Positions 46,077-57,300 of a DNA stretch of 64,000 bases are shown here, one piece after another (the stretch's first letter is position 1; every line of letters starts with the position of its first letter). The stretch comes from Ornithinimicrobium cavernae (GTDB lineage Bacteria; Actinomycetota; Actinomycetes; Actinomycetales; Dermatophilaceae). The notes beneath the pieces are model-generated. The model was not told the origin of the DNA. It did no database searches and saw only the letters and a program-made list of their open reading frames with translations. Location of the stretch: the NCBI RefSeq assembly GCF_003121625.1, contig NZ_QDDJ01000002.1, forward strand, positions 186,001 to 250,000, in the 5' to 3' direction. A program made the position numbers and the translations under genes.

Positions 46077-46541
46077 TCATGTGCGGCTGTGTGTCGTGTC
46101 GGACACCACGGAGATGTCCTCGCCGCTGCGGGCCAGTGCGTCGGTGAACGCGGTCCAGCCCAGGAGCGCGCACTTCACGCGGGCCGGGTAGCGGGACACC
46201 CCGGCGAAGGCCACGCCGTCGCCGATCTGCTCGGGGTCGCCGGCCTCGGTGCCCCGGCTGGTCAGCATCCGCCGCATGGCGAGGTACGTCTCGAGCGCCT
46301 CGCTCACCGGGTGACCGATCGTCTCCTCGGCCAGCACCGAGGTGGAGGCGATCGAGATGGAGCAGCCCTGCGCGTCGTAGGACACGTCGCGCACGACCCC
46401 GTCCGTGACCTGCACGCGCAGGGTCACCTCGTCGCCGCAGGTGGGGTTGATGTGGTGCACCTCCGCGCCGAACGGCTCACGCAGCCCGACGTGCTGGGGG
46501 TGTTTGGAGTGGTCCAGGATCAGTTCGCCGTACAGGTCCAT
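46077..46541 (-). CDS. sufU: SufU, Zn-dependent sulfurtransferase of the SUF system
   Basis: The 154-residue protein has the three Cys of SufU: NPTCGDEV, AQGCSISIAS and RVKCALLGW, with the Asp adjacent to the first Cys (GD). Those bind zinc and accept sulfur from SufS. The extra 18-21-residue insertion between second and third Cys that separates SufU from IscU is present. The gene lies 9 bases downstream of sufS. Confidence 0.94.
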   Translation of the reverse strand: MDLYGELILDHSKHPQHVGLREPFGAEVHHINPTCGDEVTLRVQVTDGVVRDVSYDAQGCSISIASTSVLAEETIGHPVSEALETYLAMRRMLTSRGTEAGDPEQIGDGVAFAGVSRYPARVKCALLGWTAFTDALARSGEDISVVSDTTHSRT

Positions 46542-46550
46542 CGTCCCTCC

Positions 46551-48604
<2,054 letters not shown>

Positions 48605-48625
48605 GTGCTTCTCCTTGCGAAGTCT

Positions 48626-48976
48626 TCAGGCGGTGAGGGCGACGAGGACGTCCTCGCCCTCGATCTTCACGGTGTGTATGGCGATGGGCTGGGTGGCGGG
48701 GAGACCGGTGGGCTCCCCTGTGGTCATGTCGAAGCGCGAGCCGTGCAGCCAGCACTCGATGGTGCGTCCGTCCAGGTCCCCCTCGGAGAGGGAGACGTTG
48801 GCGTGGGTGCACGTGTCGTCGAACGCGTGCACCTCGCCACTGGAGTCACGGGCGATCGCGACAAGACGGCCGTCGAAGCTGGCCTGGACCGCGCCCACCT
48901 GGGGCAGGTCGTCCAGCGTGCAGACCCGGACGAAGGACAGCTGTCCCTCGTCCTGGGTCCGGACGCGGTCGGTCAT
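48626..48976 (-). CDS. Rieske-type [2Fe-2S] ferredoxin in suf operon
   Basis: A 116-residue single Rieske domain with ligands in CTHANVSLSEGDLDG (Cys-x-His) and CWLHGSRFDMTTG (Cys-x2-His). Such a protein sits between sufD and sufC in most actinobacterial suf operons, where it may donate electrons or be a model client. Its ATG overlaps the sufD stop (ATGA). Confidence 0.93.
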   Translation of the reverse strand: MTDRVRTQDEGQLSFVRVCTLDDLPQVGAVQASFDGRLVAIARDSSGEVHAFDDTCTHANVSLSEGDLDGRTIECWLHGSRFDMTTGEPTGLPATQPIAIHTVKIEGEDVLVALTA

Positions 48977-50175
48977 GCAGCCGCCCCCATGTCGGCCTCG
49001 AGCTCCTCCTCGATGGCCGCCATCAGGGTGTCCACGACCTCGGGGACCCCGATCTTGGCGATGATGTCGGCGAAGAAGCCGCGGACCACCAGACGGCGGG
49101 CGTTGGTCTCGTCGATGCCGCGCGACATCAGATAGAACAGCTGCTCGTCGTCGAACCGGCCGGTGGAGCTGGCGTGGCCGGCACCGGCGATCTCACCGGT
49201 CTCGATCTCGAGGTTGGGGATCGAGTCGGCGCGGGCACCGTCGGTGAGCACCAGGTTGCGGTTGAGCTCGTAGGTGTCGATCCCCTCGGCCTCCTTGCGG
49301 ATCAGCACGTCGCCGACCCAGACCGTGTGCGCACCGTCGCCCTGGAGCGCACCCTTGTAGGTGACCAGGGACTTGGTGTGCGGGGCGTTGTGGTCGGCGA
49401 AGGAGCGGTGCTCCAGGTGCTGACCGGCGTCGGCGAAGTAGACGCCCAGCAGGGTGGCGTCGCCGCCGGGGCCGTCATAGCGCACGTTGGAGTTGACCCG
49501 CACGATCGAGCCGCCGAGGCTGACCGCGATGTGCTTGTAGGTCGCGTCGCGGCCGACCTGTGCGTCGTGCTGGCCCAGGTGGATCGCGTCGTCGTCCCAG
49601 CGCTGGAGCGTGACGACGGTCAGCTCAGCGCCGTCGCCGACGATGACCTCCAGGTTGCCACGGTGGTCGGCGGAGCCGGTGTGGTCCAGGATCAGCAGGG
49701 CCTTGCTGTGGTGGCCCGCCTCCACGACGTAGTGCGCGCTGGACAGGCGGCCCGCACCGTTGCCGTGGATGTTGACCCGCAGCGGCTCGACATACTCCCG
49801 CTCGGCCTCGAGCTTGAGATAGAGCGCCTCGGCACAGTGGGCCGAGGCGACGACCGCACCGCGGTCGCCGGGCACCAGGACGGTGCCACGCGGGGCCTGG
49901 CCGGGAGCCAGCGAGTCGCCCATCACGTCGAGAACGCCGGAGACGTCGAAGTCAGCCGGGTGATCATCGCCACGGACGTCGTCGGCCTCGTCTGCAAAGA
50001 CCCCGCCCAGCCGGTCGACCGGGGTGAAGCGCCACTCCTCCTCGCGGCCGTTGGGCACCGGGAAGTCGCTGACCTCGAAGGAGGTCAGGCGGGCGGCCCG
50101 GGACTCCTCCGGCGGGCTCCCCACGGTGCTCTGCGGGTCGACGTGGTCTCTGGGCTTGTCGGTGAGCAGGGTCAT
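48973..50175 (-). CDS. sufD: Fe-S assembly scaffold subunit SufD
   Basis: The 400-residue beta-helix protein has the C-terminal [20 protein letters not shown] with RRLVVRGFFADI that SufD and SufB share, and VWVGDVLIRKEAEGIDTYEL in the core. It pairs with SufB and SufC. Its start shares one base with the sufB stop (TGATG). Confidence 0.95.
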   Translation of the reverse strand: MTLLTDKPRDHVDPQSTVGSPPEESRAARLTSFEVSDFPVPNGREEEWRFTPVDRLGGVFADEADDVRGDDHPADFDVSGVLDVMGDSLAPGQAPRGTVLVPGDRGAVVASAHCAEALYLKLEAEREYVEPLRVNIHGNGAGRLSSAHYVVEAGHHSKALLILDHTGSADHRGNLEVIVGDGAELTVVTLQRWDDDAIHLGQHDAQVGRDATYKHIAVSLGGSIVRVNSNVRYDGPGGDATLLGVYFADAGQHLEHRSFADHNAPHTKSLVTYKGALQGDGAHTVWVGDVLIRKEAEGIDTYELNRNLVLTDGARADSIPNLEIETGEIAGAGHASSTGRFDDEQLFYLMSRGIDETNARRLVVRGFFADIIAKIGVPEVVDTLMAAIEEELEADMGAAA

Positions 50176-51596
50176 CAGCCGACGGCTCCTTCCATCTGCA
50201 GCTCGATGAGCCGGTTGAGTTCGAGGGCGTACTCCATGGGCAGCTCGCGGGCGATCGGCTCGACGAAGCCACGGACGATCATCGCCATGGCCTCGGTCTC
50301 GCTCATGCCGCGGGACATCAGGTAGAACAACTGGTTCTCGGAGACCTTCGAGACCGTGGCCTCGTGGGCCATCTGCACGTCGTCCTCACGAATGTCGTTG
50401 TAGGGGTAGGTGTCGGACCGGGAGATCTGGTCGACCAGCAGGGCGTCACAGACGACGCTGGAGCGGCTGTTCTTGGCTCCCTCGAGCACCTGCACCAGGC
50501 CGCGGTAGGACGTGCGGCCACCACCGCGGGCCACCGACTTGGAGACGATGGTCGAGGAGGTGTTCGGCGCCGCGTGCACCATCTTGGAGCCGGCGTCCTG
50601 GTGCTGGCCCTCGCCCGCGAAGGCGACGGACAGGGTCTCACCCTTGGCGTGCTCACCGAGCAGGAAGACGGCCGGGTACTTCATGGTGACCTTCGACCCG
50701 ATGTTGCCGTCGATCCACTCCATGGTCGCGCCCTCGGCGCAGGTCGCGCGCTTGGTGACCAGGTTGTAGACGTTGTTGGACCAGTTCTGGATCGTCGTGT
50801 AGCGCACGCGGGCGTTCTTCTTCACGATGATCTCGACGACGGCGCTGTGCAGGCTGTCGGTCTGGTAGATCGGGGCGGTGCAACCCTCGACGTAGTGCAC
50901 CGAGGAGCCCTCGTCGGCGATGATCAGGGTCCGCTCGAACTGACCCATGTTCTCGGTGTTGATCCGGAAGTAGGCCTGCAGCGGGATGTCGACGTGGACG
51001 CCCGGGGGGACGTAGACGAAGGAGCCGCCTGACCACACCGAGGTGTTCAGGGCGGAGAACTTGTTGTCGCCGGCCGGGATGACCGAGCCGAAGTACTCGC
51101 GGAACAGGTCCTCGTGGTCACGCAGCGCGGTGTCGGTGTCCAGGAACAGGACGCCCTTCTCCTCCAGGTCCTCGCGGATCTGGTGGTAGACGACCTCGGA
51201 CTCGTACTGCGCCGCGACGCCGGCGATCAGACGCTGCTTCTCGGCCTCCGGGATGCCCAGGCGGTCGTAGGTGTTCTTGATGTCCTCGGGGAGCTCGTCC
51301 CACGTCGTCGCCTGCCGCTCGGTGGAGCGGACGAAGTACTTGATGTTCTGGAAGTCGATGTCGGACAGGTCACTGCCCCACGTGGGCATGGGCTTCTTGT
51401 CGAACAGCTTCAGGGCCTTGACCCGCTGCTCGAGCATCCAGGCCGGCTCGTTCTTGAGGCCCGAGATGCCGCGGACCACGTCTTCGTTCAGCCCACGCTG
51501 GGCGATGGAGCCGGCTGCGTCGCTGTCCGCCCAACCGTACTCATAGGTGCCCAGGTCCTTCAGACCAGGGTTCAGCTCTTCGATGTGTGTGCTCAT
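50175..51596 (-). CDS. sufB: Fe-S assembly scaffold subunit SufB
   Basis: The 473-residue protein has the SufB hallmarks: [59 protein letters not shown] with the Cys used for cluster building, and [18 protein letters not shown]. It is the main scaffold on which [4Fe-4S] clusters form. Its ATG overlaps the sufR stop by 4 nt. Confidence 0.96.
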   Translation of the reverse strand: MSTHIEELNPGLKDLGTYEYGWADSDAAGSIAQRGLNEDVVRGISGLKNEPAWMLEQRVKALKLFDKKPMPTWGSDLSDIDFQNIKYFVRSTERQATTWDELPEDIKNTYDRLGIPEAEKQRLIAGVAAQYESEVVYHQIREDLEEKGVLFLDTDTALRDHEDLFREYFGSVIPAGDNKFSALNTSVWSGGSFVYVPPGVHVDIPLQAYFRINTENMGQFERTLIIADEGSSVHYVEGCTAPIYQTDSLHSAVVEIIVKKNARVRYTTIQNWSNNVYNLVTKRATCAEGATMEWIDGNIGSKVTMKYPAVFLLGEHAKGETLSVAFAGEGQHQDAGSKMVHAAPNTSSTIVSKSVARGGGRTSYRGLVQVLEGAKNSRSSVVCDALLVDQISRSDTYPYNDIREDDVQMAHEATVSKVSENQLFYLMSRGMSETEAMAMIVRGFVEPIARELPMEYALELNRLIELQMEGAVG

Positions 51597-52306
51597 CGCA
51601 TGGACCTTCCTTCGGTGGACTCGACGACAACCGGACCCTCAGTCAGGGCTCCGGTGGGGATATAGGTGGTGCAGACGTGCTCGCCGCCGGCCAGGGTGGC
51701 CAGACGCTGCACGTGGACGCCGAGGAGCCGCGAGATGGCCTCGGTCTCGGCGTCACAGAACTGACGGAACTCGGTGGCGACATTGCGCACCGGGCAGTGA
51801 CCCTGGCACAGCTGGATGCCGGCCAGACCGGTGCCCTGGCCGACCGGGCGTGTCGAGGCGGCGAACCCCTCGGCCGACAGGGCCTCGGACAGGGCCTCGA
51901 TCCGGGCGACCAGGTCGTCGCCCGCAGCCTCGACGGACCCCCGGATGCGCTGCTCCAGGGCGTGGATCTGCTCCTCGGCGAAGGCCTCCACGGCGGACTC
52001 GCCGGAGTGCTCTGCCAGGAACTTCAGGGCGGCGGTGGCGACGTCGTCGTAGGTGTTGGACATCTGCTCCTGACCGCGCTCGGTGAGGACGAAGCTGCGG
52101 GCCGGCCGGCCACGGCCACGCCGGCCGGGGGCGGCCTCGTGCTCGATGATCAGCTCGCCCTCCTCCAGAGCGTCCAGGTGGCGCCTCACGGCGGCCGGGG
52201 TCAGACCCAGCAGGTCGGCAAGGTCGCGGGCCGAGATGGGGCCGCGCTCGCCGATGGCCCGACGAACCCGGTCCCGTGTCCGGGACTCTGGGGTGCCGTC
52301 TGCCAT
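51593..52306 (-). CDS. sufR: SufR, Fe-S cluster-sensing repressor of the suf operon
   Basis: I chose ATG 52306 (237 residues); ATG 52315 is possible. An N-terminal helix-turn-helix ([20 protein letters not shown]) is followed by a C-terminal cluster domain with four Cys in [23 protein letters not shown] and [11 protein letters not shown]. In M. tuberculosis Rv1460 and cyanobacterial SufR a cluster here allows repression of suf; apo-protein releases it. First gene of the operon, so it is autoregulated. The promoter lies in 52307-52434. Confidence 0.93.
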   Translation of the reverse strand: MADGTPESRTRDRVRRAIGERGPISARDLADLLGLTPAAVRRHLDALEEGELIIEHEAAPGRRGRGRPARSFVLTERGQEQMSNTYDDVATAALKFLAEHSGESAVEAFAEEQIHALEQRIRGSVEAAGDDLVARIEALSEALSAEGFAASTRPVGQGTGLAGIQLCQGHCPVRNVATEFRQFCDAETEAISRLLGVHVQRLATLAGGEHVCTTYIPTGALTEGPVVVESTEGRSMR

Positions 52307-52434
52307 AAACACCATGCCAGTGTGACGTATATCCACATCTGGTCCAACGAAGGGGTGCCTAACCTCATTCCCCCGGTCCCTGCCTGCACCCGGCCGAGGT
52401 CAGAATCGCCAGCACCGTCGCCTACAGTGCCTTC
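52307..52434. promoter_or_regulatory. Divergent sufR - ABC ATPase control region
   Basis: The 128-bp gap must hold the SufR-regulated suf promoter (minus) and the promoter of the ABC pair. TACAGT (52423-52428) lies 6 bases before the ABC GTG. On the suf side a TATACG-like stretch occurs near 52328-52333. I could not identify a convincing SufR palindrome by eye. Confidence 0.6.
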
Positions 52435-53139
52435 GTGATCCGCGTCCACCAGCTCACCCGCGCCTTCGGTCGGGTGAGGGCCCTCGACGGCGTCAGCTGG
52501 ACGGCGCAGCCCGCACAGGTCACCTGCCTGCTCGGCCCGAACGGTGCGGGGAAGACCACGACGGTGGAGATCGCCGAGGGCCTGCAGCACGCCGACTCCG
52601 GCACCGTCGAGGTGCTGGGTGCCGACCCGTGGCGCGCCCCCGCCGAGCACCGTGCCCGTGTCGGGGTGATGCTCCAGGACGGCGGCCTGCCCCAGGCGGT
52701 GCGGCCCCTGCCGTTGCTGCGCCACCTGTCCAGGTTCTACGCCTCCCCCGCGGACGTCGGTGCGCTGGCCGGCGAGCTCGGCATCGACGAGTTCGCGGGG
52801 ACCACTATCCGGCGTCTCTCCGGCGGCCAGCGCCAGCGGGTGGCCCTGGCGGCCGCGCTGGTCGGACACCCCGAGGTGCTCTTCCTGGACGAGCCGACCG
52901 CCGGCCTGGACCCCCACGTCCGCCGCACCGTGTGGGAGCTGATCGCACGCACCGCCGGCGACGGTGCCACCGTCGTGGTCACGACGCACTCCTTCGAGGA
53001 GGCCGAGCGGCTCGCGGACCACCTGGTGATCATGGCCTCGGGCCGGACCGTCGCGGAGGGCACCGCCGCAGAGGTGGCCGGCAGCGGGACGCTCGAGACG
53101 GCATACTTCGCGCTCACCGACAGGAGCGAGCCCGCATGA
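52435..53139 (+). CDS. ABC transporter ATP-binding protein
   Basis: The 234-residue ATPase starts at GTG 52435. Walker A GPNGAGKTTT, signature LSGGQRQRVALAAAL, Walker B VLFLDEPTAGLD and H-loop TTHSFEEAE are complete. It belongs to the ABC-2 (DrrA-like) class and is coupled (ATGA) to the permease gene. The same pair sits between sufR and ctaA in mycobacteria (Rv1458c-Rv1457c), suggesting a conserved but unknown export role linked to haem or Fe-S metabolism. Confidence 0.92.
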   Translation: MIRVHQLTRAFGRVRALDGVSWTAQPAQVTCLLGPNGAGKTTTVEIAEGLQHADSGTVEVLGADPWRAPAEHRARVGVMLQDGGLPQAVRPLPLLRHLSRFYASPADVGALAGELGIDEFAGTTIRRLSGGQRQRVALAAALVGHPEVLFLDEPTAGLDPHVRRTVWELIARTAGDGATVVVTTHSFEEAERLADHLVIMASGRTVAEGTAAEVAGSGTLETAYFALTDRSEPA

Positions 53140-53927
53140 CCCCCACCGAGCCGACCGCGGGGACCGTCGGAGGGCCCGCCACCGCGCGGGCTGCCACGCC
53201 CGTGCGCCGGCTGGCCGCTCAGGCCGCTTTCGAGGCCCGCGGCCTGCTGAGCCACGGCGAACAGCTGCTGGTCAGCGTGGTCCTGCCCCTGATGGCGCTG
53301 GTCGCGCTGGCTCTCACCGACGCACCCTCCCTCGGGGAGGGCGACCGGGTCGACGTCGCCACCGCCGGGGTCCTGGCCCTGGCAGTGATCTCCACGGCGT
53401 TCACCGGGCAGGCGATCCTGCTCGGCTACGAGCGGCGCTACGGCGTGCTGCGGATGCTCGGCACCACTCCCCTGGGCCGGCGCGGACTGCTCCTGGCCAA
53501 GGCCGGCTCGGTCCTGGTGGTGGTCGCGGTGCAGTTCCTCGTCCTGGGCGCCGTCGCGGCACTCCTCGGCTGGAGGCCCGACCCGGTGGGACTCCCCGGG
53601 GCCCTGCTCGTCACGGTTGCCGGGGTGCTCGCCTTCGCGTCGCTGGCAGCCCTCATCGGCGGCACGCTGCGCGCGGAGGGCGTGCTCGCCCTCGCCAACC
53701 TGCTGTGGGTCCTGCTGGCCGCCCTCGGTGGCGTGCTGGTGCCTGCCGCGCGCTATCCGCAGCCGTGGGACACCCTCGTCGGCCTGCTGCCCTCCGCGGC
53801 CCTGGGCGACGGCATGCGCAGTGCGTTGGTCGCCGGTGCGTTCCCGGCCCTGGAGGTCCTCGTCCTCCTGGTCTGGGCGGCACTCGCCTCGGTGCTCGCC
53901 GCGCGCCTCCTGCACTGGTCCGACTGA
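53136..53927 (+). CDS. ABC-2 type transporter permease
   Basis: A 263-residue membrane protein with about six helices and the ABC-2 topology: hydrophilic N-terminus, then LLVSVVLPLMALVALALTD, a long central GYERRYGVLRMLGTTPLGRR loop typical of coupling loops, and a final LVLLVWAALASVLAARLL helix. Start ATG 53136 overlaps the ATPase stop. Partner of the preceding ATPase. Substrate unknown. Confidence 0.9.
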   Translation: MTPTEPTAGTVGGPATARAATPVRRLAAQAAFEARGLLSHGEQLLVSVVLPLMALVALALTDAPSLGEGDRVDVATAGVLALAVISTAFTGQAILLGYERRYGVLRMLGTTPLGRRGLLLAKAGSVLVVVAVQFLVLGAVAALLGWRPDPVGLPGALLVTVAGVLAFASLAALIGGTLRAEGVLALANLLWVLLAALGGVLVPAARYPQPWDTLVGLLPSAALGDGMRSALVAGAFPALEVLVLLVWAALASVLAARLLHWSD

Positions 53928-54059
53928 CCCCGTTCCCCGACCGAGCATTGAGAATGGTTGTGTCCCGGGGTCGGGTCTCTCCGCATGGTCACGCGAGAAC
54001 CACACCCACCGGGCGCACGCGCGGCAGAGTCACCCAGACGGCCGACCTACGATGAGGGG

Positions 54060-54986
54060 GTGCCCGTGACCTCCCCCTGGCTCCGCCGGATCCTGCTCAC
54101 CAACCTGGTCCTCCAGGTGCTCATCGTCGTCACCGGCGGCCTGGTCCGCCTGACCGGCAGCGGGCTGGGGTGCCCGACCTGGCCGCAGTGCGAGGAGGGG
54201 TCCTACACCCCGGTGCTCCACGACGCCATCACCTTCCACCCCTTCATCGAGTTCGGCAACCGCCTCCTCAGCATGGTCGTCGGCCTCGCCGCCCTGGCCA
54301 CGGTTGCTGCCGTGTGGCGCTGGGCCCGGCGGCGCACGCCGATGTGGGGTCTGGCTCTCGGCGTGCTGGCCCTGACCCTGTCCCAGGGCATTCTCGGTGG
54401 CATCACCGTGCGCACCGGGCTGCACCCCACGACCGTGATGACCCACTTCCTGGTCTCCATGGCACTGGTCGCCCTCAGCACCGCACTGCTGCTGCGCGAA
54501 GGGGAGCCGGACGGGCCGCGCAGCCCGGCGGTGCCCGCGCTCGTCCGACAGCTCGCCCTGGCGACCGCCGCCGTCCTCGTGGCGGTGCTGGTGCTCGGCA
54601 CGGTCGTCACCGGGTCGGGCCCGCACTCGGGTGACGCCGACGAGCCGGCCCGCTTCGGTTTCGATCCGCGGACCATCTCGTGGCTGCACGCGGACGCGGT
54701 GATGCTGTTCGTCGGGCTGGTCGTGGCCGTGCTGGTGGCCACGACCCTGGTCTCCGGGGCGTCACGGTCTCGCGGCTGGTGGTCCGCGGTGCTGCTGATC
54801 TCCCTGGCCCAAGGGCTCGTGGGCTACACGCAGTACCTCACGGGGCTGCCCGAGATCCTGGTCCTCGTGCACATGCTCGGCGCTGCCGCCCTGACGGTGG
54901 CGGTGACCGGCGGTGTGCTCACCCTCTGGGACCGACAGCGGGTGGGCACGGAGCACGAGCCGGACCGGCAGCACCTGCCGGCCTGA
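54060..54986 (+). CDS. ctaA: Haem A synthase (COX15/CtaA)
   Basis: The 308-residue membrane protein (GTG 54060; TACGAT exactly 6 bases upstream) has eight helices. The redox Cys pair is in GLGCPTWPQCEE (38, 44). Haem-ligand His residues lie in TVMTHFLVS, SWLHADAVM and VHMLGAAAL. The first His of the usual E-x2-H-R motif is replaced: IEFGNRLL (Glu64, Asn67, Arg68). It oxidises haem O to haem A for the aa3 oxidase. SURF1 and ctaB in this window serve the same enzyme. Confidence 0.93.
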   Translation: MPVTSPWLRRILLTNLVLQVLIVVTGGLVRLTGSGLGCPTWPQCEEGSYTPVLHDAITFHPFIEFGNRLLSMVVGLAALATVAAVWRWARRRTPMWGLALGVLALTLSQGILGGITVRTGLHPTTVMTHFLVSMALVALSTALLLREGEPDGPRSPAVPALVRQLALATAAVLVAVLVLGTVVTGSGPHSGDADEPARFGFDPRTISWLHADAVMLFVGLVVAVLVATTLVSGASRSRGWWSAVLLISLAQGLVGYTQYLTGLPEILVLVHMLGAAALTVAVTGGVLTLWDRQRVGTEHEPDRQHLPA

Positions 54987-55028
54987 CGCCTACCGACTCC
55001 TCTCGAACCGACTCTCAGGAGGACCCGC

Positions 55029-56066
55029 ATGGCACCCACCGCGCTGCTCCTGGGCGGGACCGGCGTCCTGCGCACCACCGCCGAACGCCTCGCCGAGCGC
55101 GGCGGGGAGGTCACGGTCACCGCGAGGGACCCCGCCCGGGCCCCCGCCGGGTGGGCCACGGATCCGACCGCCCTCGGCACGTCGGTGGCCGGGTCCGTCA
55201 CTCTCGCCCTCGTCGACCGGACCGACCCGGCTGCCGTCGAGCGGGCCGTCGGTGACGGGGTCGACCTGCTGGTGGACGGGCAGGGCTACACGCCCGACCA
55301 GGCCACCGCCCTGGCCGCGCTCTCCCGACGGTGCGGCACCACGGCATACCTGTCAGCCAAGGCCGTCTATCTGGATGCCACCGGTCGGCACCTGAACTCC
55401 CCCGAACCGGCGCACTGGACCGGGCCAGTGGGTGAGGAGGGGCCGACGATGACCTACGCCGGGCAGGCCCACAGCTCCGCGGAGGGCTACGGCGCGAACA
55501 AGGCGGAGTCCGAGCGGGTCCTGCTCGAGCGGGGCGAGCGCGTCACCATCCTGCGGCCGAGCAAGATCCACGGCCCCGGCGCACGCCAGGCCCGCGAGTG
55601 GGCACTGGTGCGACGTGTCCTGGACGGCAGGGAGTGGCTGCCCGTCCGCCGCGGTGGCGCCGTCGAGTCCACCACCTCAGCGGAGGTGCTCGCCCGCACC
55701 CTGGTGCGCTGCGCAGAGCTGCCGGGCACCCGGGTGCTGAACGTCGCCGACGTCCCTCCCCGCCCGGCCCGCGAGCTGGCCAGCGCCGTCCTCGAGGCCG
55801 CCGGTCGGGCCCTGCCACAGGTGGAGGTGCCCGACGAGGCCCCGGACGGGCTCGGCAGCCTCCCGTGGGGCAAGGACATGGTCCTGGACACCAGCGCGCT
55901 CGCCGCGTTCGGGGTCGAGGCTCCAACCTTCGCGGAGACGGTCGGCGCGGAGGTCGAGTGGCTCCTCGCCGTGGCCCGGGAGCGGGGAGGCACGTGGCAG
56001 GTGCCGGACTGGGTCGACGGTGGCACTGTCGACTATGCCGCCGAGGACGCCTGGCTCGGTCGCTGA
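55029..56066 (+). CDS. NAD-dependent epimerase/dehydratase-like reductase
   Basis: A 345-residue protein after an AGGAGGA site. Rossmann motif LLLGGTGVLRTTAE, and YGANKAESE with the Tyr-x3-Lys pair show an extended SDR. The C-terminal part ends in a WLLAVARERGGTW helix. Substrate unknown. It stands between ctaA (same strand, 42 bases away) and ctaB (convergent). It may be co-transcribed with ctaA, but nothing ties it to haem biosynthesis directly. Confidence 0.85.
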   Translation: MAPTALLLGGTGVLRTTAERLAERGGEVTVTARDPARAPAGWATDPTALGTSVAGSVTLALVDRTDPAAVERAVGDGVDLLVDGQGYTPDQATALAALSRRCGTTAYLSAKAVYLDATGRHLNSPEPAHWTGPVGEEGPTMTYAGQAHSSAEGYGANKAESERVLLERGERVTILRPSKIHGPGARQAREWALVRRVLDGREWLPVRRGGAVESTTSAEVLARTLVRCAELPGTRVLNVADVPPRPARELASAVLEAAGRALPQVEVPDEAPDGLGSLPWGKDMVLDTSALAAFGVEAPTFAETVGAEVEWLLAVARERGGTWQVPDWVDGGTVDYAAEDAWLGR

Positions 56067-56105
56067 CGACCGACGGCCGGACCCGTCCGGGCGGCCGTGG
56101 GCGGG

Positions 56106-57071
56106 TCAGACGGGAAGAGCCAGGAAGACCAGCGGGTCGACTGCCACGCCGAGGAACAGCAGGGTCAGATAGCTGATGGAGAAGTGGAACAGCCGCATCG
56201 CGCCGAGACGGCTGCCGGTCTCCCCCGCCCGGGCCCGGCTCAGGAGCCGGTGCGCCTCCACGAGGAACACGGCACCCGACAGGACCGCGACCGCGGTGTA
56301 GATCCAGCCCATCGGCGCCACCGGCACCAGGGCCAGCGACGTGACGACGGTGAGCCAGGAGTAGCCGACGACCTTGCGCGCCACGGCCACGTCCTGCGCG
56401 ACGACCGGCAGCATCGGGACGCCGGCCGCGGCGTAGTCGTCCTTGAACCGCATCGACAGCGGCCAGTAGTGCGGAGGCGTCCAGAAGAAGATGACCATGA
56501 ACAGCACCAGCGCCGGCCAGGCCAGCGAGTTGGTGACGGCGGACCAGCCGATGAGCACCGGCATACAGCCTGCGACCCCGCCCCAGACGATGTTCTGGCT
56601 GGTCCGGCGCTTGAGCAGGATGGTGTAGAAGCCGATGTAGAGCACGATCGCGCCCAGCCCGAGCCAGGCGGACAGCCAGTTGACCAACAGCCCCAGCCAG
56701 GCGAAGGAGATGACTCCGAGCACCGTGCCGAAGACGAGGGCCGCCCTGGGGGTGATGACACCGGTCACCAGCGGTCGGTTCTCGGTGCGGTGCATCTGGG
56801 CGTCGATGTCGCGGTCCAGGTAGCAGTTGAGCGTGTTGGCCGACGCCGCCGCCAGCGTGCCCCCGACCAGGGTGGCGATCATCAGCCACAGGGAAGGGAT
56901 CCCGCCCTCGGCGAGGAACATCACGGGGAACGTCGTGACGAGCAGCAGTTCGATGATGCGGGGCTTGGTCAGCGCGATGTAGTCGCCGACCACCTGTCGC
57001 CAACCGCGGTCGACGCCAGCAGGGGTGGTCCCCGTCGCACGGTCGAGAGTGGTCACGTCGTCCTTTGTCAC
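56106..57071 (-). CDS. ctaB: Protohaem IX farnesyltransferase (haem O synthase)
   Basis: The 321-residue UbiA-type prenyltransferase has the two Asp motifs [12 protein letters not shown] (first) and the [31 protein letters not shown] segment (second), with nine hydrophobic helices. It attaches farnesyl to haem B making haem O, the substrate of CtaA. Start is GTG 57071; no ribosome-binding site, with TACTCT 8 bases upstream. Divergent from tkt, as in corynebacteria and mycobacteria. Confidence 0.94.
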   Translation of the reverse strand: MTKDDVTTLDRATGTTPAGVDRGWRQVVGDYIALTKPRIIELLLVTTFPVMFLAEGGIPSLWLMIATLVGGTLAAASANTLNCYLDRDIDAQMHRTENRPLVTGVITPRAALVFGTVLGVISFAWLGLLVNWLSAWLGLGAIVLYIGFYTILLKRRTSQNIVWGGVAGCMPVLIGWSAVTNSLAWPALVLFMVIFFWTPPHYWPLSMRFKDDYAAAGVPMLPVVAQDVAVARKVVGYSWLTVVTSLALVPVAPMGWIYTAVAVLSGAVFLVEAHRLLSRARAGETGSRLGAMRLFHFSISYLTLLFLGVAVDPLVFLALPV

Positions 57072-57300
57072 AGCAGCCGAGAGTATGCCGGGCGCACCGG
57101 TGGTGGGGCCCGCTTCCCTGTCTCATGGTAGCCGCCGCCCCGCTCGGGTCAGGCACCGGACCGGCGTGCCGTGGCGCCTCTCACACCCGGCCTCCTTCCG
57201 CCCGCCGGGCGGACCGTGCATCGGCGGGTGGAGCCGACTAAGGTCGGCAGTGACTGTGGTGCCGCCCCGCACCACCCTGCCGACCACGGAGGAGTGACTC

